Assembly: GCF_017355835.1 (NCBI RefSeq)
Contig: NZ_JAFEWF010000009.1
Location: 248,001-312,000 of the forward strand
Direction: 5' to 3'
DNA: 64,000 nt
Source: Desertivirga brevis
GTDB taxonomy: Bacteria; Bacteroidota; Bacteroidia; Sphingobacteriales; Sphingobacteriaceae
Numbering within the stretch: position 1 is the first letter of the stretch; each line of letters starts with the position of its first letter. Shown piece by piece: positions 38,108-46,432 of the stretch. The notes beneath the pieces are model-generated. The model did no database searches, was not told where the DNA came from, and saw only the letters and a list, made by a program, of their open reading frames with translations. The position numbers and the translations under genes are program-made.

Positions 38108-39094
38108 TTATTTCTGGGTGATTTCGCAGAAGCTATCCATGATTTTCATTACTTCTATCCCTTCGGTAGGCGGACAAGGGTTCTCACCGTGTCCGAGGAA
38201 GTAATTGACTACCAGCTGGATCATTGGTTGCTGGATATGCTGCGGGGGAGGAACTTCGAATCGTTCTTCTTTGCCGTTCTTTCTAACAGTATAGTATTTA
38301 TCAAAAACAGCAAAGCTGATTTTTCCTTCTGATCCTACTATTTCAACTAAATCAGTTTTTTCTTCAGGTGCTACTGTGAAACACCAAGTTCCGTTAAATA
38401 GTACCTTGTTTTCAAAAAGTATTTCTCCGGTTACCAGGTCGTCTGCCGGATAATAGTTACCCTGATTAACCGAAAAGCCGTGGTAGCGCTTAGCTTTACC
38501 AAAGAAGAAAAGCATAAGATCTATTTGATGAGGAGCAAGGTCGTGAAAGAGACCTCCACCTGAGACCTGAGGATTAACCCTCCAATTGTCCTCTGTTTTG
38601 GTGATCAGGTCTGACTGATGAGGCTGTAGCATTTTAAGATTCACAAACCTTACCTCTCCGATAACCCTCGCGTCGATCAATTCCTTGATTTTTATAAACA
38701 ATGGAAGTCCCCTACGATAGTGGGCTACCGTTAATAGGGTATTAGAGGCTTTCTCTGCTTCAGCCATTCGGATTGCCGATTCTGTGTTCATTGTCATAGG
38801 CTTTTCTACATAAACCGGCTTCCCGGCTTTCAAAGCCTCCAACGTATACTCTTCATGATTCAGTGGAGGGGTGGCAATATAGATCGCATTAACTTCTGGG
38901 TCATTAATAAGTTCAGAGGCATTGGTAAACCATTTTTTAACTTTATGTCTTTGCGCGTAATCTTCCGCTTTAGCTGCGTTCCGCCTCATTACCGCTATTA
39001 GCTCTGAATTCTCAGCCTTACTAAAGCCTGGTCCACTTTTTACCTCGGTAACATCGCCACATCCGATGATTCCCCATTTAATTGTGTTAGTCAT
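38108..39094 (-). CDS. Gfo/Idh/MocA-family oxidoreductase
   Basis: 328 residues. The N-terminal Rossmann segment KWGIIGCGDVTEVKSGPGF binds NAD(P), and AIYIATPPLNHEEYTLEALKAGKPVYVEKPMTMN contains the family EKP lysine. The C-terminal alpha/beta domain is normal length. Oxidises or reduces a sugar or cyclitol; the substrate is not readable. It starts 1 base after the esterase stop, so the two are coupled. Confidence 0.9.
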   Translation of the reverse strand: MTNTIKWGIIGCGDVTEVKSGPGFSKAENSELIAVMRRNAAKAEDYAQRHKVKKWFTNASELINDPEVNAIYIATPPLNHEEYTLEALKAGKPVYVEKPMTMNTESAIRMAEAEKASNTLLTVAHYRRGLPLFIKIKELIDARVIGEVRFVNLKMLQPHQSDLITKTEDNWRVNPQVSGGGLFHDLAPHQIDLMLFFFGKAKRYHGFSVNQGNYYPADDLVTGEILFENKVLFNGTWCFTVAPEEKTDLVEIVGSEGKISFAVFDKYYTVRKNGKEERFEVPPPQHIQQPMIQLVVNYFLGHGENPCPPTEGIEVMKIMDSFCEITQK

Positions 39095-39095
39095 T

Positions 39096-40013
39096 TTATT
39101 TCTTTATAAAGCCTAATCCTTTCAACCAGTTCTCTACCCTGTCTGTCCACCAGTCCGGTGTTCTGTCTGGGGCAAGTCCGAAGCCATGTCCTCCCTTAGG
39201 GTATATATGCATTTCACCTGAAACATTGTTTTTTAACAGTGCTTCATAGAATTTTATGCTGTTTTGAACTTTTACCGTTTTATCATCTCCGGCATGGATC
39301 AACATGGTAGGAGGGGTTTGAGGACTTACCTGTGTGTCGTTCGAATATAGGTTGCTTAGTTCTTGCGAAGGAGAACTGCCTATAAGATTATCCCTCGAGC
39401 CCTTATGCATGAGCTCATCAGAAAGGCTAATGACCGGATAAACCAAGACCATGAAATCAGGCCGTAGATTAATATTTTCCTTATTGTCAATAACCGCTTT
39501 AGTAAAATGAGTTCCTGCGGTAGAGGCCAGGTGTCCACCTGCTGAAAATCCGATGATGCCTACTTTTGCTGTATCAATTCCCCATTCTTTAGCCCTGCTT
39601 CTAACAAGTTTAATAGCTTGTTGGGCATCTTGCAATGGGCCTATAGTTTTATCATGCATTATCTTATCTGACGGAAGGCGGTATTTAAGTACGAATGCAG
39701 CAATACCCATTTTGTTGAACTCAGCAGCGATATTGGTGCCTTCGTGGCTATAGGACACTATGCGGTATCCTCCGCCCGGAACTATAACTACGGCAGCACC
39801 TGTAGCTTTATCTTTTTTGGGAAGATAAATTTCTAAAGTAGGTTTGGAAACTTTTTCGTACCGGATCTGACCCGTGTTATTGACGTTCTTTATCTCTTCG
39901 TCTGGTCCATCTACAGCATTGGGAACCTTGCCAGGGTACAAAGGAATAAGCGTTTGTGATTGGGCATTAAAAAAAATTGCGGTAAAAAGCGCAATAACAA
40001 ATGATTTATGCAT
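39096..40013 (-). CDS. Secreted alpha/beta-hydrolase, carbohydrate-esterase-like
   Basis: 305 residues with signal peptide (MHKSFVIALFTAIFFNAQSQ). The oxyanion segment VIVPGGGYRIVSYSHEG, nucleophile elbow GFSAGGHLAST (Ser), AGDDKTVKVQ (Asp) and GGHGFGL (His) place it in the alpha/beta-hydrolase group close to acetylxylan/feruloyl esterases. In context with the GH1 enzyme and oxidoreductase it probably removes acyl groups from a plant-type oligosaccharide. Substrate unproven. Confidence 0.88.
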   Translation of the reverse strand: MHKSFVIALFTAIFFNAQSQTLIPLYPGKVPNAVDGPDEEIKNVNNTGQIRYEKVSKPTLEIYLPKKDKATGAAVVIVPGGGYRIVSYSHEGTNIAAEFNKMGIAAFVLKYRLPSDKIMHDKTIGPLQDAQQAIKLVRSRAKEWGIDTAKVGIIGFSAGGHLASTAGTHFTKAVIDNKENINLRPDFMVLVYPVISLSDELMHKGSRDNLIGSSPSQELSNLYSNDTQVSPQTPPTMLIHAGDDKTVKVQNSIKFYEALLKNNVSGEMHIYPKGGHGFGLAPDRTPDWWTDRVENWLKGLGFIKK

Positions 40014-40061
40014 TGGCGTGTTTTTACCGCAATAATAAGGATTTTTAGACAGTGATATTAT

Positions 40062-41279
40062 CTATTTATAGTATCCTGACCGGAAAGTAAGTACATAACT
40101 CTCATGTTCGAGAGCATCCTTCCATGTATGTATCAAATGTTTATATGCTTCACCTACAGGCCTAATCTTCCGGTCCAGATCATATAATCCAAGTGAGTTA
40201 ACATTTCCAGCGTCGTTTCTTAGTGCAGAATCCCAGTCCACCTGGTCTGTTAAACTATACCATGTAAATCCACAAATTGGAATACCATCACGCTTCAAGC
40301 GACGAACGTTAGCAAATTGTGTTTGTAGCCACCGTAAAGCATGAGCCTCAGATATATTCGTCTCTGTATGCATAACCGGCAATTTGTAACGTGTATAGTA
40401 TTGATGCGTGATCACGTAATACCCGAAAATTTCACCTGCAGCAGATGTACTTCCGTTCTCATGTACCATATGCTCATTGGTAATATAGTAGTCATTACCC
40501 ATGATACAATTCCCTTTAATAATATTATTCTCGAACCAGTGGTACTCCTGTTTCGTCATCCCGTTCTCTATCAGATATTCATACATCACTACCGAAATCG
40601 GATAGCCATAGCTCAAATCCAAAGAAAGGAAACGCTTCTGATTAAGGAAGGCAGCCAGAGCATCACAATCAGGAGTTTCGGGGTGGAAGTATTCTGAGGA
40701 TTCACTTTGGATAAAGGTAGCATTTGGTTGCACCTCCAGAATAGCGTTCATCGCCAATACATTAGCCTTACACAAGTTGGTTAGAGCCCGTACAAAGGAG
40801 CGATCATCTGTCTTACATTCGTTCCACCAACCGTATTGTCCGGAGAACATGGCCGCTACGAAGATCTCGTTTACCGGAGTGTAGAACTGGATCCAGGGAT
40901 ACCTCTTGGCAAATTCCTTTGCATACTCAGCAAAGTAATGAGGCCAATCAGTATTCTGAAAGTCGCCGATAAAGTCGGGAACACCAAAATGGCAAAGATC
41001 CACAAGCGGGACAATATCCTGCTCCTTCAGGTAGTTAAAGGTCTCATCACAGAAAGCCCAATCGTATTGTCCTGGACCAATGTGAGTGGTATGCAAGGGC
41101 GCACCATACCTCAAAAATTCGATTCCCATCTCTTTTACAAGGTTGAAATCCTCCTTCCAGTATTTGTAGTGTCCGCATTTTTCCATCTCATCCACTCTCT
41201 TGCGTGACCCGTCGGGCAAGGTTATCATGGGATAACTATTTTCAATTCCCGTGGCGAACATGAATTTATTTCTTCTCAT
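40062..41279 (-). CDS. Glycoside hydrolase family 1 (beta-glucosidase-like)
   Basis: 405 residues, slightly shorter than classical GH1. It starts MRRNKFMFATGIENSYPMI. The acid/base glutamate is in QFYTPVNEIFVAA and the nucleophile in VMHTETNISEAHALRW, and GFTWYSLTDQVDWDSAL is the aglycone-side segment. No signal peptide, so it should work in the cytosol or be periplasmic by other means. First of three co-directional carbohydrate genes. The specific glycoside is unknown. Confidence 0.87.
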   Translation of the reverse strand: MRRNKFMFATGIENSYPMITLPDGSRKRVDEMEKCGHYKYWKEDFNLVKEMGIEFLRYGAPLHTTHIGPGQYDWAFCDETFNYLKEQDIVPLVDLCHFGVPDFIGDFQNTDWPHYFAEYAKEFAKRYPWIQFYTPVNEIFVAAMFSGQYGWWNECKTDDRSFVRALTNLCKANVLAMNAILEVQPNATFIQSESSEYFHPETPDCDALAAFLNQKRFLSLDLSYGYPISVVMYEYLIENGMTKQEYHWFENNIIKGNCIMGNDYYITNEHMVHENGSTSAAGEIFGYYVITHQYYTRYKLPVMHTETNISEAHALRWLQTQFANVRRLKRDGIPICGFTWYSLTDQVDWDSALRNDAGNVNSLGLYDLDRKIRPVGEAYKHLIHTWKDALEHESYVLTFRSGYYK

Positions 41280-41538
41280 AGGGTTGATTAGTGTTCATTC
41301 AATAGTGTACTTACAACGAGTTTGATCAATTTGTTTTGAAAGTATTTTTCGAAATCAAGTTGGGGAGATGTAGAAATTTTGCCCGAATGTGGAAATAAAA
41401 TCCGGGGAAATTAAATTGCAAATTGTGGAATTAGCTGAAACCGAAAGCTTTATTTCCCTGTATAAGTGCCTGTTGATGTTTTTTTAGAAATCAGAACCTC
41501 TTTTTGCGGCATGGCTTTGTTTTTGCAATAGTAATGTC

Positions 41539-42042
41539 ATGATGAGAAAACTACTATTAGTAATTCTGCTTCTAAATTGCCTCTCAACAACAAAAGCACA
41601 ATCTCTAAATTGGTTTGTTTCTGCTCATGTAGGTACAAGTAACTACAAAACGGCCAGTATGAACGGCGCCGTGATGGGTGGGTTTAAGAACGAGATGGGA
41701 CAGCAAGTTTCTATTGGACCTGTTGTAAAAGGGTATATGCTTAACGGTATTGTGAAGAATCAGGTTGGTGCAAGGCTATATGCCCAAATGAACTTAAGCG
41801 GTAAAATTGACGCTTACATTCAATGCGATGCATCAGATGCCACACAGTTTCGAACCGCTCCCGGCAAATCACCGGTACGACTTGAAACAGGAATGGGCCT
41901 GAACTTTATGATAAAAGAAAATTTAGGAGTAGGATGTGGTTATACTTTCGGTGAAATTAATCCGCTAAGTAATCAACGTTTAAGTAGTCCTTCTCTAAAA
42001 ATAGTATACGTTTTGCCCTTTCTATCGAATTCAAGATGGTAG
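41539..42042 (+). CDS. Small secreted protein, probable outer-membrane barrel
   Basis: 167 residues with a signal peptide (MMRKLLLVILLLNCLSTTKAQ) and alternating hydrophobic strands; the C-terminal segment ENLGVGCGYTFGEINPL resembles small outer-membrane beta barrels. No family assigned. Two adjacent ATGs at 41539 and 41542; either may be used. Confidence 0.65.
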   Translation: MMRKLLLVILLLNCLSTTKAQSLNWFVSAHVGTSNYKTASMNGAVMGGFKNEMGQQVSIGPVVKGYMLNGIVKNQVGARLYAQMNLSGKIDAYIQCDASDATQFRTAPGKSPVRLETGMGLNFMIKENLGVGCGYTFGEINPLSNQRLSSPSLKIVYVLPFLSNSRW

Positions 42043-42173
42043 TTTGGAACTCAATAACGAGTGAATTATTACCTTAAACGAGCTCTTTTAATAAGATTTG
42101 CGCTTTTGATATTGTTAATCCCAGTGAATTAATAATAGGCTTGCCTATGTTAATTTTTTTTGTCAATATTGCA

Positions 42174-43292
42174 ATGAAATTAAAAGTTATGCTTCAATTG
42201 GTAAATCTACCTCAGCCTATTTTCTATCTGGCAGTCACATTGATCGCATTTGTCCTTGTATTAATAGCTATTCCATCTATTATTCACGTTGCCAATCACC
42301 GTTCTTTGTTTGACGATATCGATGTAGAAAGAAAGGAGCATAAGAAAGGAATTCCGCGCCTGGGAGGCGTTGCCATCTTCTGCAGCTTTATGATAACAGC
42401 CCTGCTTGTGGCCAACGGAGGTGTTTCAAAAGAATTCAGTCTTTTGCTTGCATGCTGTATGATCCTGTTTGCTGTAGGATTAAAAGACGACCTTTGGGGC
42501 GTTAATCCAAGTACAAAGTTCGGAATGCAGTTCCTGATCTCGAGCATTATGGTTCTATTAGGGAATGTTCGCCTAACTAGTTTGTATGGGATCTTCAATG
42601 TTTACGATATCCCATACGGGGTCAGTATCTTCCTTTCCATGTTGATCATCACTTTTGTCATCAATGCATTTAACCTTATTGACGGAATTGATGGATTGGC
42701 TGGCGTAACAGGTGTTGTTGTAAATCTTACTTTAGGGTTAATGTTCGCCGATATGGAACAAACTACATTAGCCTGCCTGTCGTTTTCAATTGCGGGTAGT
42801 TGTATAGGATTCCTTCGTTTCAATATTACTCCTGCAAAAATATTTATGGGAGACACCGGCTCCCTCATGATAGGCTTCTTATCAATAATTCTTGCTATTA
42901 AATTTATTGAATTAAATAAAATTGGAGGGAATCACCCGATCTTCTACGGATCTGCACCTTCAATTGCGGTTGCGGTTCTTATCGGGCCAATATTTGATGC
43001 CATCAGGGTGTTTGTTCTTCGTACTATCAAAAGCGGATCACCTTTCGTAGCGGATCGTAACCACGTTCACCATCGTATGTTACATATCGGCTTCAATCAC
43101 ATCCAGAGTACGTTTATTCTGATGAGCTTCAATCTGCTGATGATCTATGTAGCATTATCATTTAGATCGTTAGGAAACTTCGTACTGATAGGAATCCTTT
43201 TCTTAATCTGTTTGATCTTCAATAACCTGTTGACATTCTTTATTCGTTCAAAGAAACGTAAAAGCTATAGTATTGTTAATTTTCTTTGGTAA
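42174..43292 (+). CDS. Undecaprenyl-phosphate sugar-1-phosphate transferase (WecA/MraY/RfbT-like)
   Basis: 372 residues, with about ten TM helices. The catalytic patterns are typical of the family: VERKEHKKGIPRLGGVAIF, FAVGLKDDLWG (Asp pair), FNLIDGIDGLAG, FMGDTGSLMIGF and ADRNHVHHRMLHIGF. It starts synthesis of an undecaprenyl-linked glycan such as O-antigen. The frame opens with TTG at 42141 and has ATGs at 42147, 42174 and 42189; the exact start is not certain. It may initiate the glycan that the flippase at 23421 moves. Confidence 0.88.
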   Translation: MKLKVMLQLVNLPQPIFYLAVTLIAFVLVLIAIPSIIHVANHRSLFDDIDVERKEHKKGIPRLGGVAIFCSFMITALLVANGGVSKEFSLLLACCMILFAVGLKDDLWGVNPSTKFGMQFLISSIMVLLGNVRLTSLYGIFNVYDIPYGVSIFLSMLIITFVINAFNLIDGIDGLAGVTGVVVNLTLGLMFADMEQTTLACLSFSIAGSCIGFLRFNITPAKIFMGDTGSLMIGFLSIILAIKFIELNKIGGNHPIFYGSAPSIAVAVLIGPIFDAIRVFVLRTIKSGSPFVADRNHVHHRMLHIGFNHIQSTFILMSFNLLMIYVALSFRSLGNFVLIGILFLICLIFNNLLTFFIRSKKRKSYSIVNFLW

Positions 43293-43326
43293 GGGAACAG
43301 TCTGAAGTTTTCTCTGTTGCTTATAA

Positions 43327-44142
43327 ATGATTGAAGAAAAAAGCGTAAAAATTGACGACCGGGAAGTTTTCTACCTTAAAAGAACCGGTGTCAGTCCCAA
43401 AACAACACTTATTTTTATTCATGGCTTTCCCTTCAGTTCTTCTATGTGGAAGCCACAGCTGGAAGTCCTTCCGGAAGGGATAGAAGCTTACGCACCAGAC
43501 ATCCGGGGCTTTGGAAAAAGTACCACTCCTCATTCATTTTTCTCTGTTGATCTTTTTGCAAGGGACCTATTTGCTTTCCTCGACACCTTGCAGCTTGGTC
43601 AGGTGGTTTTATGTGGACTTTCTATGGGAGGGTATATTTCTCTTAGAGCAGCCGAAATTGATCGAAGCAGGATCAAAGGTATTGTACTATGTGATACGAA
43701 TTGCGTTGCAGATACTAATGAATCTAAGTTGAAACGCTTTAGTACGATAGATTTAGTTGCCTCGGGTAGGAAAAATGAGTTCGCGGAAAGTTTCCTTAAG
43801 AATTTATTTGCTGAATCATCTTTCGAAAAGAAGGATCCCGGGATTGAACTGATAAGAAGCATTATTCTTAGCACAGCTGGTTCTACCATTTGTGGCTCCC
43901 AGCTAGCGCTTGCTTCCAGAACAGATACTTCGGCGGTACTAGGCGAAATAGCGGTACCTGCTTTGGTTATTCGTGGAGAGTATGATCAAGTTATGACCCC
44001 AGCTCAGGCCATTCAGTTACAGCAAGGTATAAGGAGATCTGAACTTATTACTGTTCCATCTGCGGGACATATGTCTAATATTGAAAACCCTGAAGTTTTT
44101 AATGATGCCCTACTGAATTTCTTAGCCAAACATTTCTCTTAG
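43327..44142 (+). CDS. Alpha/beta-hydrolase
   Basis: 271 residues. It has HGFPFSSSMWKPQLEVL (oxyanion loop), the nucleophile elbow VLCGLSMGGYISLRAAE (Ser), VIRGEYDQVMTP (Asp) and PSAGHMSNIENPEVF (His). The catalytic triad is complete. No signal peptide, so it is probably cytosolic. Substrate unknown; such proteins range from lactonases to esterases. A topoisomerase follows by 19 bases. Confidence 0.87.
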   Translation: MIEEKSVKIDDREVFYLKRTGVSPKTTLIFIHGFPFSSSMWKPQLEVLPEGIEAYAPDIRGFGKSTTPHSFFSVDLFARDLFAFLDTLQLGQVVLCGLSMGGYISLRAAEIDRSRIKGIVLCDTNCVADTNESKLKRFSTIDLVASGRKNEFAESFLKNLFAESSFEKKDPGIELIRSIILSTAGSTICGSQLALASRTDTSAVLGEIAVPALVIRGEYDQVMTPAQAIQLQQGIRRSELITVPSAGHMSNIENPEVFNDALLNFLAKHFS

Positions 44143-44161
44143 ATATTGTTTTTATTGAGCA

Positions 44162-45220
44162 ATGACGGATATAGAAGAATTGCTCGAGGAGAATGGTCTG
44201 GTATATCTTACTGATTCAACCCCAGGTATAACCAGGGAAGTAACAGAAGAAGGTTTTGCTTATTTTAAGAAGGGGCAGCCTGTTACAGATCAGAAGACGC
44301 TTGACCGCATAAAGCGTCTGGTACTGCCTCCCGCTTGGACCAATGTTTGGATTGCTCCGAAGGCTAATGCTCACCTTCAAGCAACAGGAATAGATGCTGC
44401 GGGAAGAAAGCAATATCGCTATCATAACGATTGGGCTAAATCCCGGAATGAGAACAAGTTTTACAGAATGGTGGAGTTCGGTAAGAAATTGCCTGAGTTC
44501 CGGAAGAATCTGCTAAAGGATCTACGCAGGAAAAATTTCGACGACAGGAAAGTGCTCGCCATTTCAGTAAGCCTAATGGAGAAGACGCTCATTCGTGTTG
44601 GTAACGAGTCGTATAAGCAATTGTATGGGTCTTATGGTCTTAGTACGCTCAGGGATAAGCATGTGAAGATCGAAGGAAGTAATATGAAGCTATCCTTCAT
44701 TGGCAAAAAGGGCGTAAACCACGAGATCAATCTTACCGATCGCAACCTCGCCAAGCTCGTAAAGAAATGCCGGGACATCCCAGGACAGGAGCTTTTTCAA
44801 TATTATACCTCCGATGGTATAAAAAGGTCAATCGATTCGGGAATGGTGAACCGGTATATTAAGGAGATAACCGATTGCGACTTTACCGCAAAAGACTTCA
44901 GGACCTGGTATGGTACCTTGGAAGGATTAAAATCTTACGCCATTTTCGAGCCTGCAGAAACTGAATCAAAACGTAAAAAGATCACTAATGCAGTTTTGGA
45001 TGAAGTAGCTGCCAGACTGGGAAATACCAGGGCGGTCTGCAAAAAATACTATGTATTCCCTTCGCTTATAGAAGCCTTCGAACGTGGTGATCTATATCCC
45101 TATTTGAAAAAGATCACCAACATAACCCCTAAAGTTACTGATGTAGCATTGAACACCAACGAAAAGGTATTATTGAAGTTTCTCAAAGACGAACGAAAGA
45201 GGAAAGAGAAGACCGCCTAG
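44162..45220 (+). CDS. DNA topoisomerase IB (poxvirus-like)
   Basis: 352 residues, the short bacterial/poxviral type IB form. Conserved segments are RIKRLVLPPAWTNVWIAP, GRKQYRYHNDW, GLSTLRDKHVKIEG, TAKDFRTWYGT and the active-site region LGNTRAVCKKYYVFP, where one of the adjacent Tyr should be the nucleophile. Relaxes both positive and negative supercoils via a 3' phosphotyrosine. Not essential in bacteria and scattered in Bacteroidota. Confidence 0.93.
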   Translation: MTDIEELLEENGLVYLTDSTPGITREVTEEGFAYFKKGQPVTDQKTLDRIKRLVLPPAWTNVWIAPKANAHLQATGIDAAGRKQYRYHNDWAKSRNENKFYRMVEFGKKLPEFRKNLLKDLRRKNFDDRKVLAISVSLMEKTLIRVGNESYKQLYGSYGLSTLRDKHVKIEGSNMKLSFIGKKGVNHEINLTDRNLAKLVKKCRDIPGQELFQYYTSDGIKRSIDSGMVNRYIKEITDCDFTAKDFRTWYGTLEGLKSYAIFEPAETESKRKKITNAVLDEVAARLGNTRAVCKKYYVFPSLIEAFERGDLYPYLKKITNITPKVTDVALNTNEKVLLKFLKDERKRKEKTA

Positions 45221-45249
45221 ACCGAGCGAGGGGATTTCTCCCCCTGTGG

Positions 45250-45320
45250 AGACTAACGGTAGAAGGAGGCATCGAAGAACTTTCCCCTCTCCTTGAGGAG
45301 AGGGTTAGGGTGAGGTGATC
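45250..45320. repeat. REP-like palindromic repeat element
   Basis: The stem CCCTCTCC-TTGA-GGAGAGGG (45285-45304) is followed by GGGTTAGGGTGAGGT. This is the pattern of a short dispersed repeat found in many Bacteroidota genomes. A second small stem with GGGGATTTCTCCCC lies just upstream near 45230-45245. It occupies the gap between the topoisomerase and a convergent gene. Confidence 0.6.
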
Positions 45321-45329
45321 TTCCAAAAC

Positions 45330-46238
45330 TTAAGGAACCAACCTCTCCGATTTTCCCTTTGCCGGTTTCTTAGGATCATTATACTGATTATCATTTTCAG
45401 ACGGAGCATTTTTGAGTGGAAGATCAGCCACATACCGCCATCGTCCATTCAACAGCTTCAATCCGTCATACGAAAGATCCGGCCCGTAAAGCTCTGGCTT
45501 ATCCTTTAATTTGGGGTCGGGTGCTGCGAGGTGATCAAAAACAATGGTTCCTTCTTGTGGATTATAATTTAAGATCATGGAAGCCTGGCGGGAATACTCG
45601 AAGATGATCCGGTTCTTACCCGCGTATTCCTTATTCCCATCGAAAACCGGCAAACCGAAATAAGCCTTATTATTTTTGAAATAAAGTATCTCTATAACCT
45701 TTTTCGTTGACTTAGGGGTATTGCCTTTCCATCCCAAAAGGACATAATAAGGTTGTCTTGCACTGTTCACAACCGGGATGATCTTATAATACTGACTTCC
45801 GTACCACTTGTCGTTTGTTAGGACTGTATCTTGTGGCCTTTTAAGTACGGCAGTATTGTCAACTAAAGGAAACAGCTTCAACCCCTGTGGGCTGTTCATT
45901 TGAATAGTTCCGTAGTAGCGATAGCTGCCATCATCATTCATCACATGCCAGGTGAAGGTCTTAAACTTATTATCGGGAGATCTCTGTATCGTTACTGTCT
46001 TCAATGAGTCAAAGCCATAATTGAATGAACCCGGTACTTTCAATGCCTTCACTAGTATCTTCACCATTTTGTAAGTAGCCTTATACCGTTCAGCCTCATT
46101 AGTATTGTTAATCGTTTCCTTTCCGAGCAATACTAGCGAATCCTGGTACTTATCCAATTGCTGTCGCGCAGAAGTCTGCCCTTTAAGGGTTAGCGACAGG
46201 CCTATAAAGAGAACGATATATAAGAATTTCCTGATCAT
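45330..46238 (-). CDS. Secreted protein of unknown function
   Basis: 302 residues with a signal peptide (MIRKFLYIVLFIGLSLTLKGQ). The mature part is beta-rich and globular; conserved-looking stretches include DGSYRYYGTIQMNS, LLGWKGNTPKSTKKVIEIL and YGPDLSYDGLKLLNGRWRYV, and the tail is Pro/Lys rich. Proteins with this pattern are common periplasmic orphans in Bacteroidota; no family was identified. Confidence 0.72.
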   Translation of the reverse strand: MIRKFLYIVLFIGLSLTLKGQTSARQQLDKYQDSLVLLGKETINNTNEAERYKATYKMVKILVKALKVPGSFNYGFDSLKTVTIQRSPDNKFKTFTWHVMNDDGSYRYYGTIQMNSPQGLKLFPLVDNTAVLKRPQDTVLTNDKWYGSQYYKIIPVVNSARQPYYVLLGWKGNTPKSTKKVIEILYFKNNKAYFGLPVFDGNKEYAGKNRIIFEYSRQASMILNYNPQEGTIVFDHLAAPDPKLKDKPELYGPDLSYDGLKLLNGRWRYVADLPLKNAPSENDNQYNDPKKPAKGKSERLVP

Positions 46239-46405
46239 CCTTAGTAAAACTTGTAACGTATGTTAGCAACAATATTATAAATTCTTTGATTGTTTTTAAG
46301 ACGTTCCGTTTAAGTAGTTCTACCACAAACTTAATACCTGATTTTCGTATGACTTTCAATGGGGATCCCCATTTCAGATTTCTCCCCGTATACTGATTAA
46401 TTGTT

Positions 46406-46413
46406 TATTTTTG
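46406..46413 (+). promoter_or_regulatory. -7 element of the 7TM-HD gene
   Basis: TATTTTTG, a perfect TAnnTTTG, 19 bases before the GTG start. The -33 partner is weak (TTTC). Confidence 0.5.
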
Positions 46414-46432
46414 AAAGCGTAAGGAAACTATT

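Noticed and set aside
40341..41207. Two plus-strand frames of 118 and 123 codons
   Set aside because: Both antisense to the GH1 gene and without domains.
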